Source: GWF2-33-9 sp964500435 (GTDB taxonomy: Bacteria > Bacteroidota > Ignavibacteria > Kapaibacteriales > UBA2268). From it: 64,000 nt of DNA. Position 1 is the stretch's first letter, and every line of letters begins with the position of its first letter. The position numbers and the translations under genes were made by a program. Below the pieces are notes generated by a model. It did no database searches, was not told the origin of the DNA, and saw only the letters and a list, made by a program, of their open reading frames with translations. The stretch spans positions 62,001-126,000 of the forward strand of contig CAZCNL010000004.1 in NCBI GenBank assembly GCA_964500435.1, in the 5' to 3' direction. Of the stretch, positions 52,163-62,066 are shown piece by piece.

Positions 52163-54226
52163 TTATTCCTCAATATCATTTTTTGTTACTCTTTGCACTA
52201 TTAATTCAGTTAATGCTGTTAAAAGTGCTAAAATAATAAAGATTTGCCATAATTCAGAGCCGCTTCGTACTTTTTCAATTTTCTTGTGTAATGATGTGAA
52301 ATCATCTATAAATGCAATACGAACTTTTTCGCCATATTTCTTGAAAAGCAAAGATGAAACTTTGTCGTTAATAATTGGTTTTAAATTTGATTCTTCTTTT
52401 GCAATATTTCCTGAAGCTATTGCTATAGGTTTATTATTGGCATCATAAATAACATAATTACCTGGATATTCCAAATCTTTCAAAGTTAATATAAGCCCAC
52501 TTGGCATAAGCGGAGCGTATGCGAATGATTCATTATTTTTGGGGTCAATAATTTTGAAATTAGTGCCTTTCGCAAATTTTTCAGGTATAATAATTTGAAC
52601 ATTATCTCCTATAGTAAAATCTTTCGATAATTCAGGTAGCATTGAGAGATACAAAACGCTACGATAAATTATGATTGGAAATAAAGTTGAAGTCTGCAAA
52701 TTACTCCAACTTGTGTTTGGAACTACAGATAAATATAAAATTTTACCTCTTTGCAATTGAAACTCTGAAAGTAAATTCCCTAAATTTGTTTCAATTACTG
52801 GAATGCCACCATTAACAGTAGCAATTTGATTGATACGAACATTATCGGGAGAATTCGAACTGTTTTTATCAAGAAAAACACCTTCGAATAAAGGATGATT
52901 CTTGTTAATATTGGATATTATTCCGTTTTGTCCATCTTTGAATTCTATCGATGATTTAAAGATACTGTTTAAAAACAATGGGTAATTTGTCAAATCTTGA
53001 GACGGAAGTAAAAGTGCCTTCCCATCGTCATTTAAATAAGCTGAAAGTTTATCGATAGATAAATTTTTATAGCTGTCTATGATTAATGAATTATATTTTT
53101 GCAAGTCTTTCGAATTAAATTCGGATATTGTGAGAATATCTGCATCACAATATGAATCTGAAGCACCATAAAACAGTGCTGATAAAATAAATGGATTTTT
53201 TTCGCTTGTAACGTATGCTACTTTGGGTTTATCAGGTAATATTACACCAAAATATCTTGTATTGTCTTCGATTAATGCATCATTTTCGAGTTCAACTTTG
53301 CCATTTATTATTTGGTTGGAGCGTATATTTGCCGATAAATCAATTGCTTTATCCGAATTTTTGGGAACCAGGAAAGACCTTTGAGCCACTTTTTCATCTG
53401 AAAAAAACTCAGAAGCGGAGACTTCCTTATTATCGGTCAGAGAATGATTACGTACAAAAGCTTGAATTTGCAGTGGATTATTAGTTTGAAAAATTCGAGT
53501 TATAAAATTCAATGAATCGTTTGATAAATTTGTGATATTCATTTTAGAGTTTGTTCCTATCGTCAAAAAGTAAAATGAAGGTTTAAATTTTCGAACTTTT
53601 GAAACATCAAAATTTCTGTAATTAATTTCTTGATTATCTGTAATTATATAAATTTCTTTATTATAGTTTTTTGCATTATCAAATAATGAATATGATAAAT
53701 CTAAAATTTTAGACAAATTAGCAACGGAATATCCTATTTGCATTTTATTTACTTTCTCATTCAACGCTTTGATATCTGAAGAAAAACGAAAATCGTCGTT
53801 TTGCAAATTTGACATTTGCAAAATCAAAACCTCGTCCCCGGCATGCACTTGGTCTAATAATTTCTTGGCGATTCTTTTAGCAAAATTAAATCGATTGCCA
53901 TATTCGTCAGACAAGTTCATACTCGGACTATTATCAATAATAATTATAGAGCTTGTTTTTGCATACTTTGTAAATCCCGGTAAAGCACCGTTAATTATTG
54001 GACGAGCAAATGCTAATACTATAAAAATAATCAGCAATGTGCGTAATAATAATAATAATAATTGCCTTAATTTAATTTTCCGAATTTGAGACCTTTGGAG
54101 TTCCTTTAAAAACTTTAAAGTTGAAAAATCTATTTTTTTTACTCTTCGTAAATTTAAAAAATGCAGAATGATTGGTATACTTGCCGCAATTAAACCTATA
54201 AGTACAATTGGATTCAGAAAATTCAT
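52163..54226 (-). CDS. BatA/VWA-domain membrane protein
   Basis: A 687-residue protein with the N-terminal BatA signature (MNFLNPIVLIGLIAASIPII, then LHFLNLRRVKKIDFSTLKFL), a second membrane segment (LRQLLLLLLRTLLIIFIVLA), a VWA domain with a MIDAS-type motif IDNSPSMNL (about residue 95), a long periplasmic part, and a C-terminal membrane helix (LWQIFIILALLTALTELIVQ). In this group BatA-like proteins of about 600-700 residues are common and their function (stress tolerance, envelope) is not settled. Confidence 0.88.
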   Translation of the reverse strand: MNFLNPIVLIGLIAASIPIILHFLNLRRVKKIDFSTLKFLKELQRSQIRKIKLRQLLLLLLRTLLIIFIVLAFARPIINGALPGFTKYAKTSSIIIIDNSPSMNLSDEYGNRFNFAKRIAKKLLDQVHAGDEVLILQMSNLQNDDFRFSSDIKALNEKVNKMQIGYSVANLSKILDLSYSLFDNAKNYNKEIYIITDNQEINYRNFDVSKVRKFKPSFYFLTIGTNSKMNITNLSNDSLNFITRIFQTNNPLQIQAFVRNHSLTDNKEVSASEFFSDEKVAQRSFLVPKNSDKAIDLSANIRSNQIINGKVELENDALIEDNTRYFGVILPDKPKVAYVTSEKNPFILSALFYGASDSYCDADILTISEFNSKDLQKYNSLIIDSYKNLSIDKLSAYLNDDGKALLLPSQDLTNYPLFLNSIFKSSIEFKDGQNGIISNINKNHPLFEGVFLDKNSSNSPDNVRINQIATVNGGIPVIETNLGNLLSEFQLQRGKILYLSVVPNTSWSNLQTSTLFPIIIYRSVLYLSMLPELSKDFTIGDNVQIIIPEKFAKGTNFKIIDPKNNESFAYAPLMPSGLILTLKDLEYPGNYVIYDANNKPIAIASGNIAKEESNLKPIINDKVSSLLFKKYGEKVRIAFIDDFTSLHKKIEKVRSGSELWQIFIILALLTALTELIVQRVTKNDIEE

Positions 54227-54327
54227 TGTTTATCATTTTAATATTTAATATTTTGATTGACGAAATTATCTAAATAATGTTAAATAAATATGTTCCTTTT
54301 TTTTAAATTTGTATAAATTGAAAATAT

Positions 54328-55158
54328 ATGTACAGAATAAGTCAAATATCAATCGAAAATTTATTTAGTATTGCTTATAACTTAGCTGAACTACTTACAA
54401 ATGCCCCTCAATTTGTCATTTCGAGTGGTTCAGGTTTTTCGGATATTTGGAATAACTTCAATGTTTTGCAAATTATTCCTTATTCGGAAATTAAAGGAAT
54501 GCCTCAAATCAATTTAGAAGGTCATAAAAACGAATTATATTTAATCGAATATAACAACAAAATCGGACTCGTTTTTGCTGGAAGATTTCATCTTTACGAT
54601 GGCTTTTCACTTGAAGAAATATTAATTCCCGTAATAATTCCTGAGCTTTTCGGTGTTAAACATTATATTTTTTTCAATGCTGCTGGTGCTTTAAACCAAA
54701 ATTTCAAAGTTGGCGACATTATGATTATTGACGAAGCTGTTAATTTTACTTCTAGAAAAATTCATCCTCTTTTCAATAAAGAACTTTTTTTCAAAAAAGA
54801 TTTTGCTTCCGATTTATTTTCGAAAAAATGGATTTATAACGTCGAAAAAAAATTAATTGAAAATTCTATAAAATACCAAAAGGGAACATATATTGAAGTT
54901 ACTGGACCCACGTATGAAACAAGAGCAGAAGTAAAGATGTTCCGTTATTTCGGTGGGGACGCAATGGGTATGTCGACAGTGTTGGAGTCTTTGACTGCAT
55001 CATTATTGAATTCAGAAGTTCTTGGCATTTCTATTATTTCCAACACATTAACTGAAATCAAACAAGCAGAATTATCCCACGATTACGTCGTCAAATCAAT
55101 TGCTTCCCAAAAAGAAATAATTGAAACCACCATCAAATGTTCAATTGAATCTATTTAA
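54328..55158 (+). CDS. Purine nucleoside phosphorylase
   Basis: A 276-residue trimeric-type PNP that splits inosine or guanosine with phosphate. Motifs: SGSGF (33-37), AGRFHLYDG (84-92), NAAGALN (117-123), VTGPTYETRAEVKMFRYFGG (191-210, substrate-site Glu E201), GMSTVLE (214-220) and SNT (238-240). This corresponds to the PunA/mammalian-type family. It lies divergent from the BatA gene and 114 bases ahead of the hybrid kinase gene. Confidence 0.92.
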   Translation: MYRISQISIENLFSIAYNLAELLTNAPQFVISSGSGFSDIWNNFNVLQIIPYSEIKGMPQINLEGHKNELYLIEYNNKIGLVFAGRFHLYDGFSLEEILIPVIIPELFGVKHYIFFNAAGALNQNFKVGDIMIIDEAVNFTSRKIHPLFNKELFFKKDFASDLFSKKWIYNVEKKLIENSIKYQKGTYIEVTGPTYETRAEVKMFRYFGGDAMGMSTVLESLTASLLNSEVLGISIISNTLTEIKQAELSHDYVVKSIASQKEIIETTIKCSIESI

Positions 55159-55272
55159 ATACTTTTATCTCAATAATTTTTTTTAAAATTATTAGATTAT
55201 AATAAATAATAATATATTTTACATATTTTTTTTGTAATTTAGTAATAAAATTTATCCATTAACTATTTATTA

Positions 55273-58200
55273 ATGTTAATAATTGAACTAATACATAATC
55301 TTGGATTTTTAATTGCACTAAGTGTACTGTCAAGTTTTCTCGATAAAAAATTTCCTAGAATAACCATTCAAGGCAAAATATTACAAGGTATTCTTTTTGG
55401 TATAGTTGCTGTTTTCGGAATGCTTAATCCTTTTGTTCTTGCACCTGGATTAATTTTTGATGGTAGGACAATTATTTTAAGTCTTGCAACATTTTTCTTC
55501 GGCGGAATTCCAGGAATAATTGCAGGTATTTTATCTCTTATATATCGAATAAATCTCGGCGGACCTGGAATTTATATGGGTATTGCTACGATTATCTCTC
55601 CGGTAATTGTAGGCTACTTATTCCATATTTACTATAAAAAATACGATAAAATCATAAAATACACAGACCTTTACATATTAGGTTTAATTGTTCATTTCTT
55701 TTATTTCATATTCATTTTTCTCTTACCGAATAATTTTGCAAAACAAGTACTTGGGACTGTAAGTATAACTGTGATTTTGTTTTATCCGATTGCAACTGTA
55801 TTAATTGGTCAAGTACTACTAATGCAAGAACAAAATTTCAAATTTATACATTTGTTCAAAAACCAACGAGATAATCTTGCGACAACTTTAAACTCCATCG
55901 GCGATGCAGTCATCACAACAGATTACGAAGGCAAAGTGATGCTGATGAATCCCATTGCTGAAAAACTAACAGGTTGGAAAACCGAAGATGCCGTCGGTCG
56001 TTCTTTAACGGAAGTTTTCCATATTATAAATGCTATAACTCGTCAGACAGTCGAAAATCCTGTAAAAAAAGTATTATCGACGGGAAAAGTTGTTGGTCTG
56101 GCAAACCATACCGTATTAATCAGCAAGGATGGAAAAGAATACCACATTGCTGATAGTGCCGCTCCTATTGTTGACCAAACAACAAAATCTTTCAACGGTA
56201 TTGTGATGGTTTTTTCTGATGTTACTGACAAATATATTTTACAAAAGAAATTAGAAGAAAGCGAATTCATCTTTAGAAGGTTATATGAAGCTTCTGCTGA
56301 CCCAATTTTACTTTTGGATGATTCTGGCTTTTTTGATTGTAACGAAGCTACTTTAAAGTTATTAGGTTACAGTAATAAATCTGAACTTATTGGTAAACAA
56401 CCGTGGGAAATATCACCAGAATTTCAACCTGATGGTTCAAACTCACTTGAAAAAGCTTTTTTAATGATAAGAAAAGCCTTAAATGAGGGTTATAATAAAT
56501 TTGAATGGACTCACTTAACTAAGGATGAAAACGAGATATTTGTTGAAGTTATGCTTACGCCTATTCTTTTAAATGGTAAGCAAACATTTTATACTGTTTG
56601 GAGAGATATTACCGAGAAGAAATTATCCGAGAAGAATCTTATAGCAAGCGAATTAAAATTTAGAAATTTATTCGAAAAACATTCAGCAATTGAATTAATT
56701 GTCGACCCCGAAAATTTAACTTTTGTCGATGTAAACTTCGCAGCAGAAAAGTTTTATGGATATTCACGGGAGCAATTTATTGGCGAAAGTGTCACATTAA
56801 TCAACAAAGCCCCACTCGAGAAAATTTCAAATATGATTAATTTAATCTTGAGTGAACAAAAACTTGATTTTGAAGTTGCTCATATTATTTCAAATGGCGA
56901 AGAACGTGATGTGCGTGCATTTGCATCAATAGTTGAAATAAATAATAAAAAATATATTCATTTAATTATTGTTGATATAACAAAACTTAAATTATCCGAG
57001 AGAAATCTAAAATTATTATATAAAGCAATTGAACAAAATCCAACAAGCGTAGTTATTACAAATAGTGAAGGTGAAATTGAATATGTAAATCCTAAATTTT
57101 CGGAAGTTTCCGGATATAGATTTGAAGAAATCTACGGAAAAAATCCGAGAATACTCAAATCGGGCATTCACACGCAAGAATTTTACAAAAATTTATGGGA
57201 TACGATAAAAAGTGGTGAAACTTGGACAGGCGAAATTTGCAACAAAAGAAAAGACGGCTCTCTTTACTGGGAAAATGATTTGATCTCTCCAATTGTAAAT
57301 GATTTTAATGAAATTACAAATTTCATAAAAATTAGCGAAGACATAACAGAAAAGAAAAGAATTTACGAAGAAATAATACAGGCAAAACAAAAGGCAGAAG
57401 AAAGTGAAAGATTAAAGACCGCCTTTTTGCAAAATATGTCCCACGAAATTCGAACGCCATTAAATGGTGTAATAGGATTTTCAAATCTTTTATCAACTAA
57501 AGATTTATCAAAATCAGATATAAGCGAATATAGTTCAATAATTCAAACAAGTGCAAAAAGACTTTTAGAAATAGTTAATAATATTTTAGATATTTCAAAA
57601 ATTGAAACTGGGCAAATAAAAATTGTTCAAGGCGAATTTTCTATTAATACACTTATTAGGAATATTTATAGTATATTTTCCCTTATAGCTAAAGAAAAAG
57701 AATTAGAGTTTAATTACTCAGTAGCTCTTGACGATATTTCATCAGTGATTTATTCAGATGAAACAAAAATCCATCAAATTTTATCAAACTTGGTCAATAA
57801 TGCTTTGAAATTTACAAAAACTGGCTCAGTGAATTTTGGTTATAATGTAGAAGATGAAAATTTAATTTTTTATGTCAAAGACACAGGAATAGGCATTCCT
57901 GAAGATATGCAAACAAAAATTTTCGAAAGATTTATTCAAGCAGATATGGGCTTAACTCGTAATTTCGAAGGTGCAGGGTTAGGTTTAGCAATTTGTAATG
58001 GGTTGGCTAATTTGCTGGGTGGTAAAATTTGGTTGGAATCAGAAATTGGAAAAGGGTCAACTTTTTATTTTTCAATACCTTTTAATCAAATAAAAAATCA
58101 AAGCAATTTATATTCAGAAAAAGAGGAAAAAATTGAGATGCTAACAAATAAAAAAATATTGATAGTTGAAGATGACTTCACAAGTTATTTATATTTACGG

Positions 58201-58506
58201 ATACTTCTCGACGATATAGGTGTCCCCACTCTTTACGCTTCTGATGGTACTGAAGCACTCGAAATTATCAAAAATAACAACGATATTGCTTTAATTCTTA
58301 TGGATATTCGTATGCCTAAAATGAACGGTATCGACGCAACAAAAGAAATAAAATCCACTTACCCAGATTTACCAATTATTGCTCAAACTGCCTATGCATA
58401 CAGCGAAGAAAAAGAAAAAGTATTAGCTCTTGGTTGCGATGATTATTTATCAAAACCAATTGATAAAAATTTACTTTATAAGACTATTAAAAAATATATT
58501 AATTAA
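55273..58506 (+). CDS. Hybrid histidine kinase: 5TMR-LYT, four PAS, HisKA, HATPase, receiver
   Basis: A 1077-residue sensor. Residues 1-190 hold five or six membrane segments of the 5TMR-LYT type (LFGIVAVFGMLNPFVLAPGL near 45, GIPGIIAGILSLIYRINLGG near 77). Four PAS domains follow (starts near 200, 330, 460 and 585: NSIGDAVITTDYEG, EASADPILLLDDSG, EKHSAIELIVDPEN, EQNPTSVVITNSEG). HisKA has H724 in NMSHEIRTPLNG. The HATPase (LVNNALKFT, VKDTGIGIPEDM, GAGLGLAICNGLA) is complete. The C-terminal receiver has the phosphoacceptor D1011 in ILMDIRMPKMNG. No response regulator partner is adjacent. Confidence 0.95.
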   Translation: MLIIELIHNLGFLIALSVLSSFLDKKFPRITIQGKILQGILFGIVAVFGMLNPFVLAPGLIFDGRTIILSLATFFFGGIPGIIAGILSLIYRINLGGPGIYMGIATIISPVIVGYLFHIYYKKYDKIIKYTDLYILGLIVHFFYFIFIFLLPNNFAKQVLGTVSITVILFYPIATVLIGQVLLMQEQNFKFIHLFKNQRDNLATTLNSIGDAVITTDYEGKVMLMNPIAEKLTGWKTEDAVGRSLTEVFHIINAITRQTVENPVKKVLSTGKVVGLANHTVLISKDGKEYHIADSAAPIVDQTTKSFNGIVMVFSDVTDKYILQKKLEESEFIFRRLYEASADPILLLDDSGFFDCNEATLKLLGYSNKSELIGKQPWEISPEFQPDGSNSLEKAFLMIRKALNEGYNKFEWTHLTKDENEIFVEVMLTPILLNGKQTFYTVWRDITEKKLSEKNLIASELKFRNLFEKHSAIELIVDPENLTFVDVNFAAEKFYGYSREQFIGESVTLINKAPLEKISNMINLILSEQKLDFEVAHIISNGEERDVRAFASIVEINNKKYIHLIIVDITKLKLSERNLKLLYKAIEQNPTSVVITNSEGEIEYVNPKFSEVSGYRFEEIYGKNPRILKSGIHTQEFYKNLWDTIKSGETWTGEICNKRKDGSLYWENDLISPIVNDFNEITNFIKISEDITEKKRIYEEIIQAKQKAEESERLKTAFLQNMSHEIRTPLNGVIGFSNLLSTKDLSKSDISEYSSIIQTSAKRLLEIVNNILDISKIETGQIKIVQGEFSINTLIRNIYSIFSLIAKEKELEFNYSVALDDISSVIYSDETKIHQILSNLVNNALKFTKTGSVNFGYNVEDENLIFYVKDTGIGIPEDMQTKIFERFIQADMGLTRNFEGAGLGLAICNGLANLLGGKIWLESEIGKGSTFYFSIPFNQIKNQSNLYSEKEEKIEMLTNKKILIVEDDFTSYLYLRILLDDIGVPTLYASDGTEALEIIKNNNDIALILMDIRMPKMNGIDATKEIKSTYPDLPIIAQTAYAYSEEKEKVLALGCDDYLSKPIDKNLLYKTIKKYIN

Positions 58507-58530
58507 TTTTAAATATTTATTTAGAAAAAT

Positions 58531-58566
58531 AAAAAAGGGACAAGCTGCAACAGTTGTCCCTTTTTT
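58531..58566. terminator. Bidirectional intrinsic terminator
   Basis: A-run plus GGGACAA (58531-58543) pairs with TTGTCCC plus T-run (58554-58566), loop of 10 bases. It lies between the convergent kinase and DUF1015 genes and can serve both. Confidence 0.88.
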
Positions 58567-58583
58567 CATAACAGTTTAATTAA

Positions 58584-59822
58584 TTACATAAAATGCACAA
58601 ATAATCCATCACGTAACTTTGGTTCAAACCAAGTTGATTTTGGAGGCATAATTTGACCTGCATCAGCAATATCCATCAATTCTTTAATTGAAGTTGGATA
58701 AAGAGCAAAAGCAACAGCCATTTCTCCAGAATTAACACGCTTTTCGAGTTCGCTTAACCCACGAATTCCACCGACAAAATCTATTCGTTTATCTGTTCTT
58801 GGGTCATTAATTCCTAATATTGCACTAAGAACATATTTTTGTAATATAGAAACATCGAGTTTTTCGACGGGATCTTTTACGGAAGTTATTTCAGTTTTTG
58901 CTTCCAATTTATACCATTTCCCATCAAGATACATTCCGAATTGTCCTTTCTTTTCAGGTTTGAATTGATTTGCAACTTCAGTTATTAAAAAATTTTCTCT
59001 AATTTTTTCCAAAAAATCATTTTTACTTAACCCATTTAAGTCTTTGACAACACGGTTATAGTCAAGTATTTTCAAATGAGATGCTGGAAAAGCAACTGCT
59101 AAAAAGAAATTATATTCTTCATCACCTTTATGATTTGGGTTAGCAAGTTGTCTTTCTCGTCCAACAATCGCTGCAGCAGCGGAACGATGATGTCCATCAG
59201 CAACATACAAGTTTTTCATATTTTTGAAAATTTCACTGATTTTAGTAATCAATGCATCTTCATCAATAACCCAAACTTGATGTCGTATTGAATCAGCAGT
59301 AATAATATCAATATTTGGTTTATGAGATGAAACATTGTTGATTATAGTTTGTAATTCGTCATTGTCATGAAAAGTAAGAAATATCGGACCAGAATGAGAG
59401 TTAGTATAACGAACATGATTTGCTCTATCTTCTTCTTTATCTTTTCGAGTTTTTTCATGTTTTTTAATGACATCGTTCCAATAATCATCAACAGAGGCAA
59501 CACCCACAAACCCGTATTGTGTTCTTCCATCCATTGTTTGTGCATAAAGGTAAAATGATGCCTTTGGATCTTCGATTAATACTTGCTCTTTTAGTAATTT
59601 ATCTAAATTTTCCTTTGCTTTCAAATAAACAGGCTCGCTGTGAATATCAATATCTGAAGGTAAATCAATTTCTGGTTTTCCTACGTGCAAAAAAGAATAA
59701 GGATGTCCTTCTGCTTCAATACGAGCTTCTTCGGAATTTAATACATCATATGGTTTTGCGGCTACCTCAGCTGCAAGTTCTGGTTTTGGTCTAAATGCTT
59801 TGAAAGGTTTGAATACTGCCAT
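58584..59822 (-). CDS. DUF1015 family protein
   Basis: A 412-residue cytosolic protein of the DUF1015 family. Conserved blocks: FKPFKAFRPKPELAAEVAAK then PYDVLNSEEARIEAEGHPYS (7-43), HVRYTNSHSGPIFL (136-149), and LYVADGHHRSAAAAIV (205-220), where DGHHR (209-213) resembles the DGxHR of ParB/Srx-fold proteins. Function is not established. It sits directly downstream of serA on the same strand (10-base gap) and beside serC, an arrangement common in this group of bacteria, which suggests a role in serine synthesis. Confidence 0.92.
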   Translation of the reverse strand: MAVFKPFKAFRPKPELAAEVAAKPYDVLNSEEARIEAEGHPYSFLHVGKPEIDLPSDIDIHSEPVYLKAKENLDKLLKEQVLIEDPKASFYLYAQTMDGRTQYGFVGVASVDDYWNDVIKKHEKTRKDKEEDRANHVRYTNSHSGPIFLTFHDNDELQTIINNVSSHKPNIDIITADSIRHQVWVIDEDALITKISEIFKNMKNLYVADGHHRSAAAAIVGRERQLANPNHKGDEEYNFFLAVAFPASHLKILDYNRVVKDLNGLSKNDFLEKIRENFLITEVANQFKPEKKGQFGMYLDGKWYKLEAKTEITSVKDPVEKLDVSILQKYVLSAILGINDPRTDKRIDFVGGIRGLSELEKRVNSGEMAVAFALYPTSIKELMDIADAGQIMPPKSTWFEPKLRDGLFVHFM

Positions 59823-59832
59823 TTAATTTCTC

Positions 59833-60741
59833 CTATTTTTTTAATGCATCAACAATTTTTTGTGCAATTTCAATTCCAATTCTTGTTTGTGCTTCTGGTG
59901 TGGAACCACCAATATGTGGTGATAATGATACATTTGGATGGTTCATCAAATCTTTTTGTGCTTCTGTTGGGGGTTCATTTTCGAACACGTCAATTCCAGC
60001 AAACGCAACTTTGCCATTATTTAAAGCTTCAAGTAAATCTGCTTCGGATACAACTCCACCACGTGCACAATTAATTAAAACAACACCATTTTTCATCATT
60101 TGAAATTCGTTTTTGCCAATTGCATAGCCTTCACCCTTTATCTTGGGTATATGCAACGATATGATATCAGAATTAGCCAGCAAATCTTCTTTTGATACAA
60201 ATTTAACATCTAAATCGCATTGATTTACAAATGGGTCATAAGCAATAACTTTCATCGAAAGACCTAATGCACGTTTTGCTAATTCTTTGCCAATATTACC
60301 TAATCCCATAATACCAAGTGTTTTGCCAGTTAACTCAAATCCATTTGAGTATTCTTTTTTAGGCCATTTGCCCGTTTGCATTTCAGCCGTACTTTTATAA
60401 GTAAACCTTGCGAGTGCGAAAATGTGCGAAAGTGCCATTTCTGCTACAGAAATAGATGAAGCACCTGGAGTATTTAGAACTAATATTCCTTTTTCTTTTG
60501 CATAATTAACATCAATATTATCAAGTCCAACTCCACCACGAGCAATGACTTTTAACTTTTTACCAGCATCAATTACTTCTTTTGTAACTTTTGTTGCAGA
60601 CCTTACTAAAATAGCATCATAATCAGCAATTTCATTAATTAATTCTTCAGGTGTAAATTTCTTGTTAGTAATTTCTAAACCCGCTTGCTGAAGAATTTCA
60701 ATTCCCTCTTTACTCATTCCATCAGAAATGATAATTTTCAT
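59833..60741 (-). CDS. serA: D-3-phosphoglycerate dehydrogenase (short, no ACT domain)
   Basis: A 302-residue NAD-dependent 2-hydroxyacid dehydrogenase. Substrate-domain start IISDGMSKEGIEILQQAGLE, VRSATKVTKEVIDAGKKLKV, IARGGVGLDNIDVNYA, Rossmann GIMGLGNIGKELAKRALGLS (about 143-162), catalytic Arg in NCARGGVVSEADLLEALNNG, Glu in VFENEPP and His in SPHIGGSTPEAQ. It lacks the C-terminal ACT/regulatory part of full-length SerA (about 410-530 residues). It likely makes 3-phosphohydroxypyruvate and is divergent from serC across a 164-base gap. Confidence 0.95.
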   Translation of the reverse strand: MKIIISDGMSKEGIEILQQAGLEITNKKFTPEELINEIADYDAILVRSATKVTKEVIDAGKKLKVIARGGVGLDNIDVNYAKEKGILVLNTPGASSISVAEMALSHIFALARFTYKSTAEMQTGKWPKKEYSNGFELTGKTLGIMGLGNIGKELAKRALGLSMKVIAYDPFVNQCDLDVKFVSKEDLLANSDIISLHIPKIKGEGYAIGKNEFQMMKNGVVLINCARGGVVSEADLLEALNNGKVAFAGIDVFENEPPTEAQKDLMNHPNVSLSPHIGGSTPEAQTRIGIEIAQKIVDALKK

Positions 60742-60905
60742 ATAAACCTCTAAAATTTAAATAGAGAAAAAAATTTAAATACAAAATTAGAAAAATTTTT
60801 TGTTTTAAATGAATTAGAGAAATATTAATGTTATATTATTTTATTTTTTCTTAATTTTGAATTATAAATTTAACAAATTTCAATTTTTTGATTTGGAGGA
60901 AAAAA

Positions 60906-61988
60906 ATGAATAGAGCTCATAATTTTTATGCTGGTCCCGCTGTGCTTCCATTTGAAGTAATCGAGCAAACAAGGGACGCTGTTTATGATTTTAATAATTT
61001 AGGTGTTTCTATAATGGAAATAAGCCATAGGGATAAGGCATTCGATGCTGTTATTAAAGAAGCACAAAATGATATGCTTGATATTATGGAATTACCAAAA
61101 GATGAATACTACGTTTTATTCCTTGGTGGCGGAGCATCTACTCAATTTGCGATGGTTCCTTATAACTTTTTGCACAACGAAGCTGATTACATCGAAACTG
61201 GCTATTGGGCTGAAAAAGCTATTAAAGAAGCAAAAATGACTGGTAAAACCAATGTAATTGCAACTTCAAAAGAATCAAATTATAATTACATCCCAAAGGA
61301 TTTTACTTTTTCGCCAAATGCTGATTACGTTCATATTACTGCAAATAACACAATTTATGGTACCGAATGGAAAAAGTGGCCCGACACTGGAAATATTCCT
61401 CTTGTTGTTGACCATTCTTCTGATTTCCTTGCTTTGAAACAAGATTTCAAAAAAGCATCGTTGATTTATGCAGGGGCACAAAAGAATGTAGGACCCGCTG
61501 GTGTTACTATTGTTGTCATTAAAAAATCTTGGGTAGAAGAAAAAGCTCGCAAAGATGGTTACACAATGTTGAAATACAAAACTCATATCGATAAAGAATC
61601 ACTTTACAATACTCCACCTGTTCTACCAATTTATGTTGTTCATAAAACAATGAAATGGATTATTAATCAAGGTGGTCTTGATGCTATTGAAAAAAATAAT
61701 ATTAAAAAAGCAAACCTTATTTACGATTTATTTGACCAATACTCTGATTTTTATATCGGTGCTGTAAAAGCTAAAGAAGACCGCTCATTGATGAATGTTA
61801 CCTGGAATTTACCTAATACTGATTTAGAAGCTAAATTTATCGAAGAAGCAAAGAAACTTAAGATGCTCGGATTAAAAGGACATCGTGCTGTTGGTGGTAT
61901 TCGTGCTTCAATTTATAATGCTTGTCCTCTTTCTTCTGTCGAAGCTCTGGCTGAATTTATGCTTGATTTTTATAAGAAAAATAAGTAA
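60906..61988 (+). CDS. serC: Phosphoserine aminotransferase
   Basis: A 360-residue PLP enzyme that converts phosphohydroxypyruvate to phosphoserine. GGAGGA (60895-60900) lies 5 bases ahead of ATG 60906. Motifs: HNFYAGPAVLPFEVIEQT at the N-terminus, ISHRDKAFDAVIKEA near residue 38, GGGASTQFAMVPYN near residue 74, DHSSDFLALKQDF near residue 166, PLP Lys in AGAQKNVGPAGVTI near residue 190. The C-terminus ends with GLKGHRAVGGIRASIYNACP, typical of SerC. With serA on the other strand it gives two of the three serine-pathway steps. Confidence 0.96.
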   Translation: MNRAHNFYAGPAVLPFEVIEQTRDAVYDFNNLGVSIMEISHRDKAFDAVIKEAQNDMLDIMELPKDEYYVLFLGGGASTQFAMVPYNFLHNEADYIETGYWAEKAIKEAKMTGKTNVIATSKESNYNYIPKDFTFSPNADYVHITANNTIYGTEWKKWPDTGNIPLVVDHSSDFLALKQDFKKASLIYAGAQKNVGPAGVTIVVIKKSWVEEKARKDGYTMLKYKTHIDKESLYNTPPVLPIYVVHKTMKWIINQGGLDAIEKNNIKKANLIYDLFDQYSDFYIGAVKAKEDRSLMNVTWNLPNTDLEAKFIEEAKKLKMLGLKGHRAVGGIRASIYNACPLSSVEALAEFMLDFYKKNK

Positions 61989-62006
61989 CACAAATAAATA
62001 TACACT

Positions 62007-62038
62007 AAAAAAACTGCCTTATTCGGGCAGTTTTTTTT
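62007..62038 (+). terminator. Intrinsic terminator after serC
   Basis: AAAAAAACTGCC (62007-62018) pairs with GGCAGTTTTTTT (62026-62037) around a 7-base loop, followed by T. It lies 18 bases after the serC stop. Confidence 0.9.
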
Positions 62039-62066
62039 ATATTTTTTCGTGAATTTACTAACTACA

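Noticed and set aside
60742..60905. Possible riboswitch or attenuator between serA and serC
   Set aside because: AT-rich, no stable hairpin or known motif; only a normal ribosome site ahead of serC.
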